DNA of 64,000 nucleotides from assembly GCA_046330955.1 (NCBI GenBank), contig JAXLRT010000011.1, forward strand, positions 96,361 through 160,360, in the 5' to 3' direction. The stretch comes from JADJPO01 sp046330955. Its GTDB lineage: Bacteria; Actinomycetota; Actinomycetes; Actinomycetales; Kineosporiaceae. The notes beneath the pieces are model-generated. The model did not search any database and had not been told where the DNA came from. It was given only the letters and a program-made list of their open reading frames with translations. The translations under genes and the position numbers were made by a program. This document shows positions 42,601 to 48,864 of the stretch, one piece after another (the stretch's first letter is position 1; each line of letters starts with the position of its first letter).

Positions 42601-43174
42601 CCAGGTCGAACGGCGCGTCGATGGTGGCGAAGCGCGGTGCGAGGTCGGCGAACACGGAGGCCCGGGCGGGCACGAAGTAGACCCGCAACGCGGTGAAGTG
42701 CTCACCGTGATCGTTGACGAAGGTCATGCCGATCGCGCCCCAGGTCGCCTTCCCTTCGCCCCGAAGGAGTTTCGGGCGTTCCCGACCGCTCTCGTCCGGC
42801 ACGGTGTCGGTCTGGCCTCGCAGGTAGGACAGCAGGTTGCGCTGCCCGGCGCTGCGCGCCCGGCCGGCGACGGCGTCGTTGGAGGCACCGTTGAAGGCGA
42901 TGTCGGACGGCATCATCAAGGCGATGTAGGCGTCGAGCAGGGTGCTCTTGCCGCTGCCGGAGGCGCCGGAGATCAGCGTGGCTCCCTGATGGAACGGCAC
43001 CCGGACGGCGCCCTCGAATCCGCCCCAGTTCACCACCTGCAGCGTCTGCGCCCGCCATTGGGTGGTGCCCTCGGTGGCACCCTCCAGGTAGAACAGCGGG
43101 GCGTCCGGGATGGTGTCGCGGGCGGCGTCCATGGAGTAGTGCACGGCCGGGAGCTCGGCCTCGGTCTGGGTCAC
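39674..43174 (-). CDS. jetC: Wadjet SMC-like ATPase JetC (MksB-like)
   Basis: An 1166-residue SMC-type ATPase. Walker A is GASGSGKS (70-77). Long coiled coils with a hinge-like centre follow (about 330-560 and 690-900). The ABC signature is GGKSGGESQELVAF and Walker B is FAPVFIDEGFIKSD, near the C-terminus. With JetA (kleisin) and JetB (KITE) it forms the loop-extruding motor that recognises closed circular plasmids. Length and order match type I Wadjet. It overlaps jetB and jetD by 4 bases each. Confidence 0.95.
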   Translation of the reverse strand: MTQTEAELPAVHYSMDAARDTIPDAPLFYLEGATEGTTQWRAQTLQVVNWGGFEGAVRVPFHQGATLISGASGSGKSTLLDAYIALMMPSDIAFNGASNDAVAGRARSAGQRNLLSYLRGQTDTVPDESGRERPKLLRGEGKATWGAIGMTFVNDHGEHFTALRVYFVPARASVFADLAPRFATIDAPFDLADLAPLAGEQFQPRVLKAAFPGLITHDGYTAFATRLHTKLGIGANGDGLKALRLLARIQAGQQIRTVDDLYKEMVLERPTTYDAADRAIAHFDDLEAAYQAMQTEQDKAELLAPITTKYDRLITARRTIDEIDTFGLTRTAGNPVGLWSRHRERDLLEGAVQQTRAGRRAVTEQLRAAVSAENGLAQDLVAAQTEHRESGGGELASLDQQLLTAGITRDDRLSRRADLAERTEVLDLPLDDADRYALARQAAEEFLAGYDARSSELIAEREALRDRDYPLLTRRRELIAERDSLAGRESRIRGRLHQVRAQVAEAAGMTAEELPFLAELIDLREGEGQWRTAIETVLGASARMLLVPHDRLAAFSRAIDPLHLAGRLVFQGVPLDRDDHAGGGLDPTTVAGKLVFKDSPFTAWVRRHVAEPARNALCVPRADDLAGPGYRVSLAGQTRQGSRGSHGRSEAVNVIGFSSQDVLAEIEEELAGIEAQLVEVDRDRARIDEDRRDLDARRKAFEAVTAVAWAEIDVAAIEAQISRLEQTRDAILASNDVLSALQRRIDQLSEQLDAARQERYRLRQSEDDLNRRWAELVDRQDATHNEIDRLEADVHVVLTPEQSAALDGYFAAAVGPGDPDDLTEFTNNLARLHRTLSVAVTEAESAAATAAADLEAIFNAYLKRFPDPNLGHTTASYPDYAAILERIVATGLHERKEAWRQKLMKWSGEDLVPLSGQMESCVQEIEERLEPINDILRELEFGATGDRLRIKLRRLTPETVADFRRALRELASGATRDLTEDQLQARFVALQAFMARIRRREDPRWDAERSDRDGLLDVRRHVFVTAERYGPDGQVLSTHSALGGKSGGESQELVAFIVGAALRFRLGDELRARPRFAPVFIDEGFIKSDSDFAGRAVRAWKGLGFQLIVGAPPDKVSALEPHMDALLMVTKNNATNYSFVASVTDARDYVLQVSAAEIVSRLGTRE

Positions 43175-43947
43175 GCGTCCTGCTCCTCTGGGTCGTTCTC
43201 GTCGTCTGGGGCTGCGTCGGTGTGCGCTGCGTCGTCGAGCACTGCGTCATCGAGCGCGGCGTCCCCGGCGCGCTGGGTCTGCAGCCAGCGCAGCAGGTCC
43301 TGCAGGCGCTCCAGCGGCAGCACCACGTCCAGGGCGGGACTGATCTCGAACCGGTCGGCATCGTGCTGACCGATCAGCAGGCCCGCGGTGATCAGGTTCT
43401 CGATGGCCTTGGCGCCCCGGCGCGAGTCCCCCGCCTGGTCGGTGGCGTGCGCCGGACGCAGCGAGGCCACGTGGTCGAGCATCTCCTGCCGGTCGACGAA
43501 CACCCGGATCTGCCCGCTGCCCTCCTCCGCCCGGCTGCGTCGGCGCACGTAGACCATGATCACGGTCTCTTCGCGGGACCAGGCCAGGTCACGGACCAGC
43601 GTCGGGAACCGACCACCGCCGTCCGGGGCCGCCTGACGCTTGAACGCGACCTCGCGCTCGCGGTCGAGGTGCAGGTCGAGGAAGACGTCGTTGAGCCGCG
43701 ACCGGATCAGGGTCGGGTGGGCGATCAGTGCCCGCCACTCCCCCGGGTGCGTGCGAGGGGTGATGAACCGGTGCTTGAGCAGGGCCACCAACGCCCGGCG
43801 CTGAGCGACGTCGAGCCGGCCCTCGTCGCCCTCGAACAGCGCGATGCTGCTGCTCGCGTCACGGTCGCCGTCGGTGTCATCGTCCCAGCCGGCGGCGTCC
43901 TGCGGGAGCCGGTCCTCCACGGCAGGCTCGTCGTGGGTGAGCGTCAT
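43171..43947 (-). CDS. jetB: Wadjet subunit JetB (MksE-like, DUF4194)
   Basis: A 258-residue protein of the DUF4194/MksE type. The winged-helix core lies around residues 35-200 (QRRALVALLKHRFITPRTHPGEWRALIAHPTLIRSRLNDVFLDLHLD, then REVAFKRQAAP). A strongly acidic tail follows (about 235-258, Asp/Glu/Ala-rich). It is the KITE-like subunit binding the JetA kleisin. The gene overlaps jetA and jetC by 4 bases each, so all four jet genes are translationally coupled. Confidence 0.93.
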   Translation of the reverse strand: MTLTHDEPAVEDRLPQDAAGWDDDTDGDRDASSSIALFEGDEGRLDVAQRRALVALLKHRFITPRTHPGEWRALIAHPTLIRSRLNDVFLDLHLDREREVAFKRQAAPDGGGRFPTLVRDLAWSREETVIMVYVRRRSRAEEGSGQIRVFVDRQEMLDHVASLRPAHATDQAGDSRRGAKAIENLITAGLLIGQHDADRFEISPALDVVLPLERLQDLLRWLQTQRAGDAALDDAVLDDAAHTDAAPDDENDPEEQDA

Positions 43948-45458
43948 GCGGGGCTCTCCTCGTGCTGGATCTGGGTTCGAACATCGGGCCGGGCGTCGCC
44001 GGCCAGCGGGACGACGGGCACCAACAGCTCGCGCCGGGTGCCGTCCGGGCGGACGGCGACGAACAGTTCCCGATCCTCCTGCGGCTCGGGCACGCCGCGA
44101 GTGTTGGCCGCCAGGTGCAGCAGGCCGAGGATCTCGACCGGACGGCGCAACGACTCGTCCAGCTCGGCGAACAACTCCCCGAGCGAGGCGGTGGGCTCCG
44201 ACGAGCGCAACGCCTCCTGCAGGGCGTACCGCAGCCGCCCCAACGACGGCCCACCCATCGCGCGCAGCCGGTCGAGGGAGACGTCGTCCGGACGGTGATC
44301 GGTCACGTCGAGCAGCTCGGGCGGCGGCGCGTCGTCCGCCGGGTCGTAGAACCGGTCCCGCAGGTGGTCGATGTCGAACCGGGACGGCAGCAGCGGCAGG
44401 TCGACGGCGGCCCGGGGCCCGGTCTCGGCCAACCAGGCCTGCAGTTCGGTGTCGAGCTGGCGCAGGGTGGCGTCCAGCTCGCGGTCGCGAGCGACATTGT
44501 GTGTGGCGATGTAGTCGCGCAGCGCGCGCGTCACCCGGGTGCGCTGGGTGAGCACCCGGTCGAGCCCACGCCGGATCAGGCTCACGGTGCCGCGCAGGTC
44601 GCGCCGGTCGGCGTCGTTGAGCAGGGTGTCGGCCTTGGGGTGGGTCAGCAGGGCACCGAGGTCCTCGGTCAGCTGCAGCAGCAGCTCCTCGTCGCGCAGC
44701 AGCGCGAAGGCGCCCTCGAAGGCCCGACCCTCGGCGGTGGCGGTCATCAGCGACTCGGCCCGGCGCAGGTAGTCGTCGACCACCGCCCCGGCCGGACGCT
44801 CCTCCTCGCGGAAGGAGGCCAGGATCTGCGAGCGCAGCGTGGTGAAGGTCTCCTCCACGCGGGAGAAGTCGCTCGGCAGGCCGGCGACCAGGGCCAACAG
44901 CTCGCTGTAGCCCTCCATCAGGTAGTCGTCGGAGACCTGCGGGACGTCGCCGGTCAGCACCCGGTCACGTTCGCGTTTGAGTCGGGCGATCTCGGCGTCC
45001 AGGATGTCGACCCGCGCCCAGCGATCGGGGTTCGCCTCGGCGTTGAACCGACGGACGGCGGTCACGATGGTCGAGATCCGGTGCTCGCTGAGGCTGGCGC
45101 GCTCGCGGGTCAGGCTCGCGACCAGGTTCAGCGCGTCCTGCGCGTGGCTGGTCAGGGTGTAGACCTCGGTGCCGTCGTCCTCGACGCTACGCACCAGCCA
45201 CTGGCCGCGCATCCAGCGCAGGCACAGGTCACGGCCGGTGCCGGTCGGCAGATCAGGCGTCCCGGCGGCCCGCAGCTCGTCCAGGAAGGTGTCGACCATG
45301 CCGTGCAACCGGGCGGTCGGCACGCTGCGCGCGTCACGGCTGAAGGTGCTGCGGAAGATCGCGATCACCACGGGGGCCTGGCGCTGGTGCAGCAGGGTGA
45401 GGGTCGGCTGCTCGAACGCGCCGCGCACGCGCGAGAGCTCTCCGACGATCTGACTCAT
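43944..45458 (-). CDS. jetA: Wadjet kleisin subunit JetA (MksF-like, DUF3375)
   Basis: A 504-residue DUF3375 protein, the kleisin-like subunit that bridges the JetC heads. The N-terminal FEQPTLTLLHQRQAPVVIAIFRSTFS and the motif LTSHAQDALNLVASLTRERASLSEHRISTIVTAVRR are characteristic, as is the DYLMEGYSELLALVAGLPSDFSRVEETF region. Start ATG 45458 has GGGGAG 7 bases upstream. The sequence directly before the start codon, 45461-45574, is a duplicated leader also present in front of the DUF4037 gene. It is the first gene of jetABCD. Confidence 0.95.
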   Translation of the reverse strand: MSQIVGELSRVRGAFEQPTLTLLHQRQAPVVIAIFRSTFSRDARSVPTARLHGMVDTFLDELRAAGTPDLPTGTGRDLCLRWMRGQWLVRSVEDDGTEVYTLTSHAQDALNLVASLTRERASLSEHRISTIVTAVRRFNAEANPDRWARVDILDAEIARLKRERDRVLTGDVPQVSDDYLMEGYSELLALVAGLPSDFSRVEETFTTLRSQILASFREEERPAGAVVDDYLRRAESLMTATAEGRAFEGAFALLRDEELLLQLTEDLGALLTHPKADTLLNDADRRDLRGTVSLIRRGLDRVLTQRTRVTRALRDYIATHNVARDRELDATLRQLDTELQAWLAETGPRAAVDLPLLPSRFDIDHLRDRFYDPADDAPPPELLDVTDHRPDDVSLDRLRAMGGPSLGRLRYALQEALRSSEPTASLGELFAELDESLRRPVEILGLLHLAANTRGVPEPQEDRELFVAVRPDGTRRELLVPVVPLAGDARPDVRTQIQHEESPA

Positions 45459-45460
45459 GC

Positions 45461-45574
45461 TGCTCCCCGGTCACCTTCCGTTGACGAGGCCGTCCCTGGA
45501 CGACGCGTCCCACGGTAAGGGGTGGCACCGACACCTCGGTTCCGGTTCATCGTGCCGGATCGCGAGAGGAGCTG
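45461..45574 (-). repeat. Duplicated ~112-bp leader, copy 1 (before jetA)
   Basis: This segment matches 47442-47553 in the same orientation with only a few substitutions and two one-base gaps. It ends directly at the jetA start codon and contains its Shine-Dalgarno sequence. Within it lies the small inverted repeat ACCGA/TCGGT (45527-45540), whose CCGA-ggtg-TCGG core is kept in copy 2. The segment probably carries the promoter and leader of jetABCD. An adjacent palindrome TGAGTGTCACTCA (45573-45585) is not shared. Confidence 0.9.
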
Positions 45575-45619
45575 AGTGTCACTCAGGCGAGCACCGCTCA
45601 CCGGCGACCTCGAAGAGCA

Positions 45620-46189
45620 CTACGGCCATCCAATGCCTCCGTCGATCACGGGGACAACGGCATTGGCCCTGATGTGGTCGAGGAATGCACCGCCCCTGCG
45701 TACTTCATCACGTGTCATGAGGGTCGCGTTGACGGGCCGGCCCACCTGGTCACCGACCCGGCGACAGGCCTCGTACACGGACATCGGATCGGGGGTTCCC
45801 CAGATCATGAGATCGATGTCGTTCGGCGGATCACCGGCCAAGCCGTGCATCCGTGCGGCGAACGAGCCGAAGATGAAGGCCCGCTCGATGCCGTCGAGCG
45901 TCGACAGTTCTGCCTTCAGCAACGGAACCGGACCGGCCGATACCAGCAACAGCGCCCGTACCGGAGCCGTCAGCGGGCTGTCGGGGTCGAGTTGCACCAT
46001 CCGCGCGCCACCGACTCGACGCTGGCGCAGCAGGCCGGCTTGCACCAGTCGTTCGACCTCGCGATGAGCCGAGCCGTAGGCCACCCCGGCGCGACGGGTC
46101 AACTCGGTGATGCTCATGTCGTCTTCGGTCGCGAACACCAACTCGGCAAGGATGCGCGCCTGGCCGTCGGATCGGAAGAGGGGCGCCAT
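45620..46189 (-). CDS. Winged-helix nucleotidyltransferase (MNT-like)
   Basis: A 189-residue protein. Residues 8-68 are a winged helix (ARILAELVFATEDDMSITELTRRAGVAYGSAHREVERLVQAGLL). Residues 95-189 are a minimal nucleotidyltransferase domain: GSFAARMHG (G108, S109) and the metal pair D124/D126 in NDIDLMIWG. Such proteins occur in toxin-antitoxin-like and defence loci and may transfer a nucleotide onto RNA or protein, or act as self-regulated antitoxins. ATG 46189 or GTG 46210 may be the start. The perfect inverted repeat at 46205-46242 covers the GTG and lies just upstream of the ATG, a natural autoregulatory site. It precedes the jet leader. Confidence 0.82.
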   Translation of the reverse strand: MAPLFRSDGQARILAELVFATEDDMSITELTRRAGVAYGSAHREVERLVQAGLLRQRRVGGARMVQLDPDSPLTAPVRALLLVSAGPVPLLKAELSTLDGIERAFIFGSFAARMHGLAGDPPNDIDLMIWGTPDPMSVYEACRRVGDQVGRPVNATLMTRDEVRRGGAFLDHIRANAVVPVIDGGIGWP

Positions 46190-46204
46190 GATCGGCGGGC
46201 CTGT

Positions 46205-46242
46205 TCTCACAATAATGGATATTAGTATCCATTATTGTGAGA
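46205..46242. promoter_or_regulatory. Perfect 17-bp-arm AT-rich inverted repeat
   Basis: Arms TCTCACAATAATGGATA (46205-46221) and TATCCATTATTGTGAGA (46226-46242) are exact complements around TTAG. The segment is far more AT-rich than its surroundings. It sits at the 5' end of the HTH-nucleotidyltransferase gene and directly after the Fic fragment. An operator of the winged-helix protein is the simplest reading; a recombination site is another. Confidence 0.8.
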
Positions 46243-46273
46243 CGCAAACGACCGGGGTAGCGAGTGCGCAGCT

Positions 46274-46346
46274 GGCGCCACGGCTCGACTCCGATGGCGC
46301 GTTCGCTGGTTCTGAAGGTGCCGACCCAGGACCACACGTCGCCGTA
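46274..46346 (-). pseudogene. Fic (mobile mystery protein B) gene fragment
   Basis: About 72 bases match the inner part of the intact fic gene at 47618-48262 with roughly 86% identity. The encoded piece reads YGDVWSWVGTFRTSERAIGVEPWR, against YGDVWSWAGTFRTTERNIGVESWR in the intact protein. The N-terminus and the catalytic HxFx-GNGR half are missing. It lies between the DUF4037 gene and the inverted repeat, a relic of a second fic copy. Confidence 0.8.
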
Positions 46347-46365
46347 GGCGGGGTACTCGCGCCGG

Positions 46366-47442
46366 TCAAGACGTGGCCGTGTGGACGGTGAACTGGTGGC
46401 GGGCCAGCCGGACACGACGGGTGGGGTCGGTGAGCACCTTCACGTTGTCGGCCCACTGTTCGACCGCACCGACCCCGGGTGGCAATTGGCGCACGAGCGG
46501 GTCGGTGACGTCGCTCAGGAGAAGGGTGACGGTCTCGGGCCGGATGCCGAGGAACGGGCGGTCGAAGAACGGTTCGGCGACCTCGCCGGGCGGGGTTGGC
46601 AGGCCAGCTTCGCGCTGGGCGTGGTGAAGGATCTCGAGGGCGTCGCGCATCGCGTGTTGCCGCTGCCGCCAATGGTCTGCGGCCATCACAGTCGTCAGGG
46701 CCGGAACCAGTTCGGAGGCGACGGGCAGCTGGGTGAGCATCGTGCCCAGCCACTTGGGATAGGGCGGCCAGGTTCGCGCGAGCATGAACGCCAGATGCAT
46801 CGCGGTCTGGGTGATGCGCCCGGCCAGGACTCGGCTGCCGAGTTCGTCGCCGCGCTGGCCAGTCCGTCCCATCAGTGGCAGATCCTCGCCGAGGCGTGTC
46901 CAGTCCGCGGCGACGACGTAGAGCCAGACCGGGTCGGGATACCAGCCCAGCTTCTCCCGCAGGCGAGTGAGGGTCCCGGCGGTATCGGTGAACACCGGCC
47001 CGGCGGTCACTTCCAGCAGTGACTGACCGGTCAGGCACAGCCAGTCCACGGCATTCAGGATTCCGGACGCGTCCAGGCCGAGGCGTGAGGTGACGAAGGC
47101 TTCGACAGTGGCGACTTCGACCCGCTGCCGGACGACGGGGTCCCAGGTACTGGCGAACCGGGTAGGCAGATCGGCGTACGTGTCGGGGAGGGTCTTCTCC
47201 AGGTGCTCGGCGACATCGTCGACGCTGCCCGGCGGGACCAGCAGGGTCAGCCGCAGGCCCCAGTCGTGGTCGCGGGAGGTGTCGTCGTCCATGCCGAGGA
47301 CGTCTGACCCGCTGCCCAACCGCGCAGCCGCGTGCGGCAGGGCGGGCCACCGGTTGGCCAACAGCGGAGCGACCACGTCGCGGTAGTAGTGCCGGGCGAG
47401 GGTGACACCTGATGGGAGGCCGGAGGGCATGCAGGTCATCAT
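46366..47442 (-). CDS. DUF4037 nucleotidyltransferase-like protein
   Basis: A 358-residue protein. The N-terminal nucleotidyltransferase-type motif is GSGSDVLGMDDDTSRDHDWG (about 43-62), with several Asp residues that could bind metal. LYVVAADWTRLGEDLPLMGRTGQRGDELGSR and the long helical C-terminal half are typical of DUF4037. It may adenylylate or otherwise modify a small molecule or RNA; no reaction is established. The first codons are directly preceded by the same ~112-bp leader that precedes jetA, so both may be switched together. The Fic fragment follows its stop after about 20 bases. Confidence 0.82.
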   Translation of the reverse strand: MMTCMPSGLPSGVTLARHYYRDVVAPLLANRWPALPHAAARLGSGSDVLGMDDDTSRDHDWGLRLTLLVPPGSVDDVAEHLEKTLPDTYADLPTRFASTWDPVVRQRVEVATVEAFVTSRLGLDASGILNAVDWLCLTGQSLLEVTAGPVFTDTAGTLTRLREKLGWYPDPVWLYVVAADWTRLGEDLPLMGRTGQRGDELGSRVLAGRITQTAMHLAFMLARTWPPYPKWLGTMLTQLPVASELVPALTTVMAADHWRQRQHAMRDALEILHHAQREAGLPTPPGEVAEPFFDRPFLGIRPETVTLLLSDVTDPLVRQLPPGVGAVEQWADNVKVLTDPTRRVRLARHQFTVHTATS

Positions 47443-47553
47443 GCTCCCCGGTCACCTTCCGTTGACGAGGCCGGCCTGCACGACGCGTCCCACGGTAAGG
47501 GCGGCACCGACACCTCGGATCCGGTTCATCGTGCCGGTTCGCGAGAGCAGCTG
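47442..47553 (-). repeat. Duplicated ~112-bp leader, copy 2 (before the DUF4037 gene)
   Basis: This is the second copy of the segment at 45461-45574, in the same direction, about 2 kb away. It ends at the DUF4037 start codon; the GGGGAG Shine-Dalgarno and the CCGA-ggtg-TCGG inverted repeat (47507-47518) are kept. No terminal inverted repeats or transposase accompany the copies, so this is a duplicated regulatory region rather than an insertion element. Confidence 0.9.
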
Positions 47554-47617
47554 GGCAGGCCAGGGCATCGCCCCGCCGCGGCCGAGATCGCCCAGCGCCG
47601 CGAAGGTCGACCCGAGG

Positions 47618-48262
47618 TCACGGACGAGCGAACGCCATCAGGGGGGCATAGTCCAGCGAGACATCGGCCGCACGTAGAGCCGCCAAGTAGGCGCGACGCA
47701 GGTCGACACGGCGTTGCGGATCGGGATCGACGGGGTGGCCCGGGACTCGACCCCAGCCGAAAGGCGGCCGTCCGAGTGAGTGCGCCGCCGCATCGGCGAG
47801 GAGTCGCGACCAACGACCGTTGCCGTTGGGGAACGGGTGGACGAGGACTGCGCGATGCGACAGCCGCAGGCACAGTTCGTCCGCAGACAGGGCAGACGGG
47901 CCTGCTGCACGGACGTCGGCCAGCCAGAACGCGGCGTCCGCGATCAGATCGTGCAGGCACGGCAGGATGCGCCACGACTCGACCCCGATGTTCCGTTCGG
48001 TGGTCCTGAACGTGCCGGCCCAAGACCACACGTCGCCGTACATCGCGCGATGCAGTCGCTTCATCCACCCGACATCGAGGAGCTGCTCCGTGGTGAGCCG
48101 CCGCCGAGGAGACAGGGCCACGACCCGTGCCCGGGCGATGTTCTCCGCCTCGACGGCGTCCAATTCACCGCGGGTGAGCACCGGTAGCAGCAACCCGTCC
48201 CGTTCCTGCTCGGTCAACGGCGTGGCGCCCGGGACCGCGCCGAACAGTGAGGAGTCGGTCAC
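47618..48262 (-). CDS. Mobile mystery protein B (Fic/DOC family)
   Basis: A 214-residue Fic-domain protein. The active-site motif is HPFPNGNGRWSR (142-153), with catalytic H142; the usual Asp/Glu before GNGR is Asn here, as in other mobile mystery B proteins. Fic proteins transfer AMP or other groups onto hydroxyl side chains. No inhibitory [S/T]xxxE[G/N] helix is visible in it or its partner. The start lies 9 bases after the stop of the Xre-type partner. The pair is known from mobile regions and behaves like a toxin-antitoxin-like module. A degraded second copy lies at 46274-46346. Confidence 0.88.
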   Translation of the reverse strand: MTDSSLFGAVPGATPLTEQERDGLLLPVLTRGELDAVEAENIARARVVALSPRRRLTTEQLLDVGWMKRLHRAMYGDVWSWAGTFRTTERNIGVESWRILPCLHDLIADAAFWLADVRAAGPSALSADELCLRLSHRAVLVHPFPNGNGRWSRLLADAAAHSLGRPPFGWGRVPGHPVDPDPQRRVDLRRAYLAALRAADVSLDYAPLMAFARP

Positions 48263-48271
48263 AGCAGATCC

Positions 48272-48739
48272 TCACAGCTGCTCGGCGGCTTGTTCGACCA
48301 TCCGACGGTGGTGTTCCTGATCGTGTTGATCGGGCAACTGAGCCTCGAGCAACATGCTCTGATGCACGGCCGCGACGTGTTCGACCAGCTGTCGGGCCAG
48401 GCGCTTCTCCACGATGCCCTGCAATGACTCTCGAGGCACCAGGGCGTAGACGAGGTCACAGTCCATGGCCTCCGCGGCGCGCTGCAAGGTGCTCAACTGT
48501 GCGACTCGATCGAGTTCGCTGCGCTCCAAGCGCCGCACCGTGGTCTGGTTCACCCCCAGCCGTTCCGCGAGATCGTGCTGCGACAGTCCCAGCGCCTCGC
48601 GCACGGAACGAACCCAGCCTCGGGCGGGACGGGCGAGCAAGGGGACGTCGGCACGCAGGTGCTCGAACCGCGCATCCAAGAGTTGCCGCGCTCGCTGTTG
48701 CCGTAGTGCGTTCGACACAACCGCCAGCCTCCCCTGCAT
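48272..48739 (-). CDS. Mobile mystery protein A (Xre-type HTH)
   Basis: A 155-residue regulator. The helix-turn-helix is VREALGLSQHDLAERLGVNQTTVRRLERSELDRVAQLSTLQRAAEAMDCDLVYALVP (about 48-103). The N-terminal RLAVVSNALRQQRARQLLDARFEHL is typical of the mobile mystery A family. The C-terminal part is helical. It is expected to repress its own operon and perhaps restrain the Fic partner. ATG 48739 is chosen; TTG 48742 lies one codon earlier. Several small palindromes lie upstream, including two matching ones at 48754 and 48787. Confidence 0.86.
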   Translation of the reverse strand: MQGRLAVVSNALRQQRARQLLDARFEHLRADVPLLARPARGWVRSVREALGLSQHDLAERLGVNQTTVRRLERSELDRVAQLSTLQRAAEAMDCDLVYALVPRESLQGIVEKRLARQLVEHVAAVHQSMLLEAQLPDQHDQEHHRRMVEQAAEQL

Positions 48740-48753
48740 CAATAGACCGCTCT

Positions 48754-48769
48754 ATGCATCGTAATGCAT
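48754..48769. promoter_or_regulatory. Putative operator 1 of the mobile mystery pair
   Basis: ATGCAT-CGTA-ATGCAT is an inverted repeat 15 bases before the Xre gene start. It shares the nGCAT-N4-ATGCn pattern with the site at 48787, and the two centres are 33 bases apart, about three helix turns. A smaller palindrome ATAGA-CCGC-TCTAT (48742-48755) adjoins it. Confidence 0.55.
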
Positions 48770-48786
48770 GACTCAGACCTTTAGCT

Positions 48787-48802
48787 AGGCATCACAATGC
48801 CT
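48787..48802. promoter_or_regulatory. Putative operator 2 of the mobile mystery pair
   Basis: AGGCAT-CACA-ATGCCT has exact 6-base arms and the same 4-base spacer as the site at 48754. It lies 48 bases upstream of the Xre-type gene. Paired sites on one DNA face suggest cooperative binding by the HTH protein. Confidence 0.55.
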
Positions 48803-48864
48803 CATCGTGACGAGTTCCGGGGTACTCCGATGCCTCATGAGTGCGGCCGACCGGCCTCGGCGAG

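Noticed and set aside
46205..46242. Inverted repeat as a chromosomal dif site
   Set aside because: The arms do not match XerC/XerD binding halves, the arms are too long and perfect, and the position at a regulatory gene start favours an operator.
45461..47553. Duplicated leader as ends of an insertion sequence or composite transposon
   Set aside because: The copies are direct, lack terminal inverted repeats and transposase, and both end at start codons.
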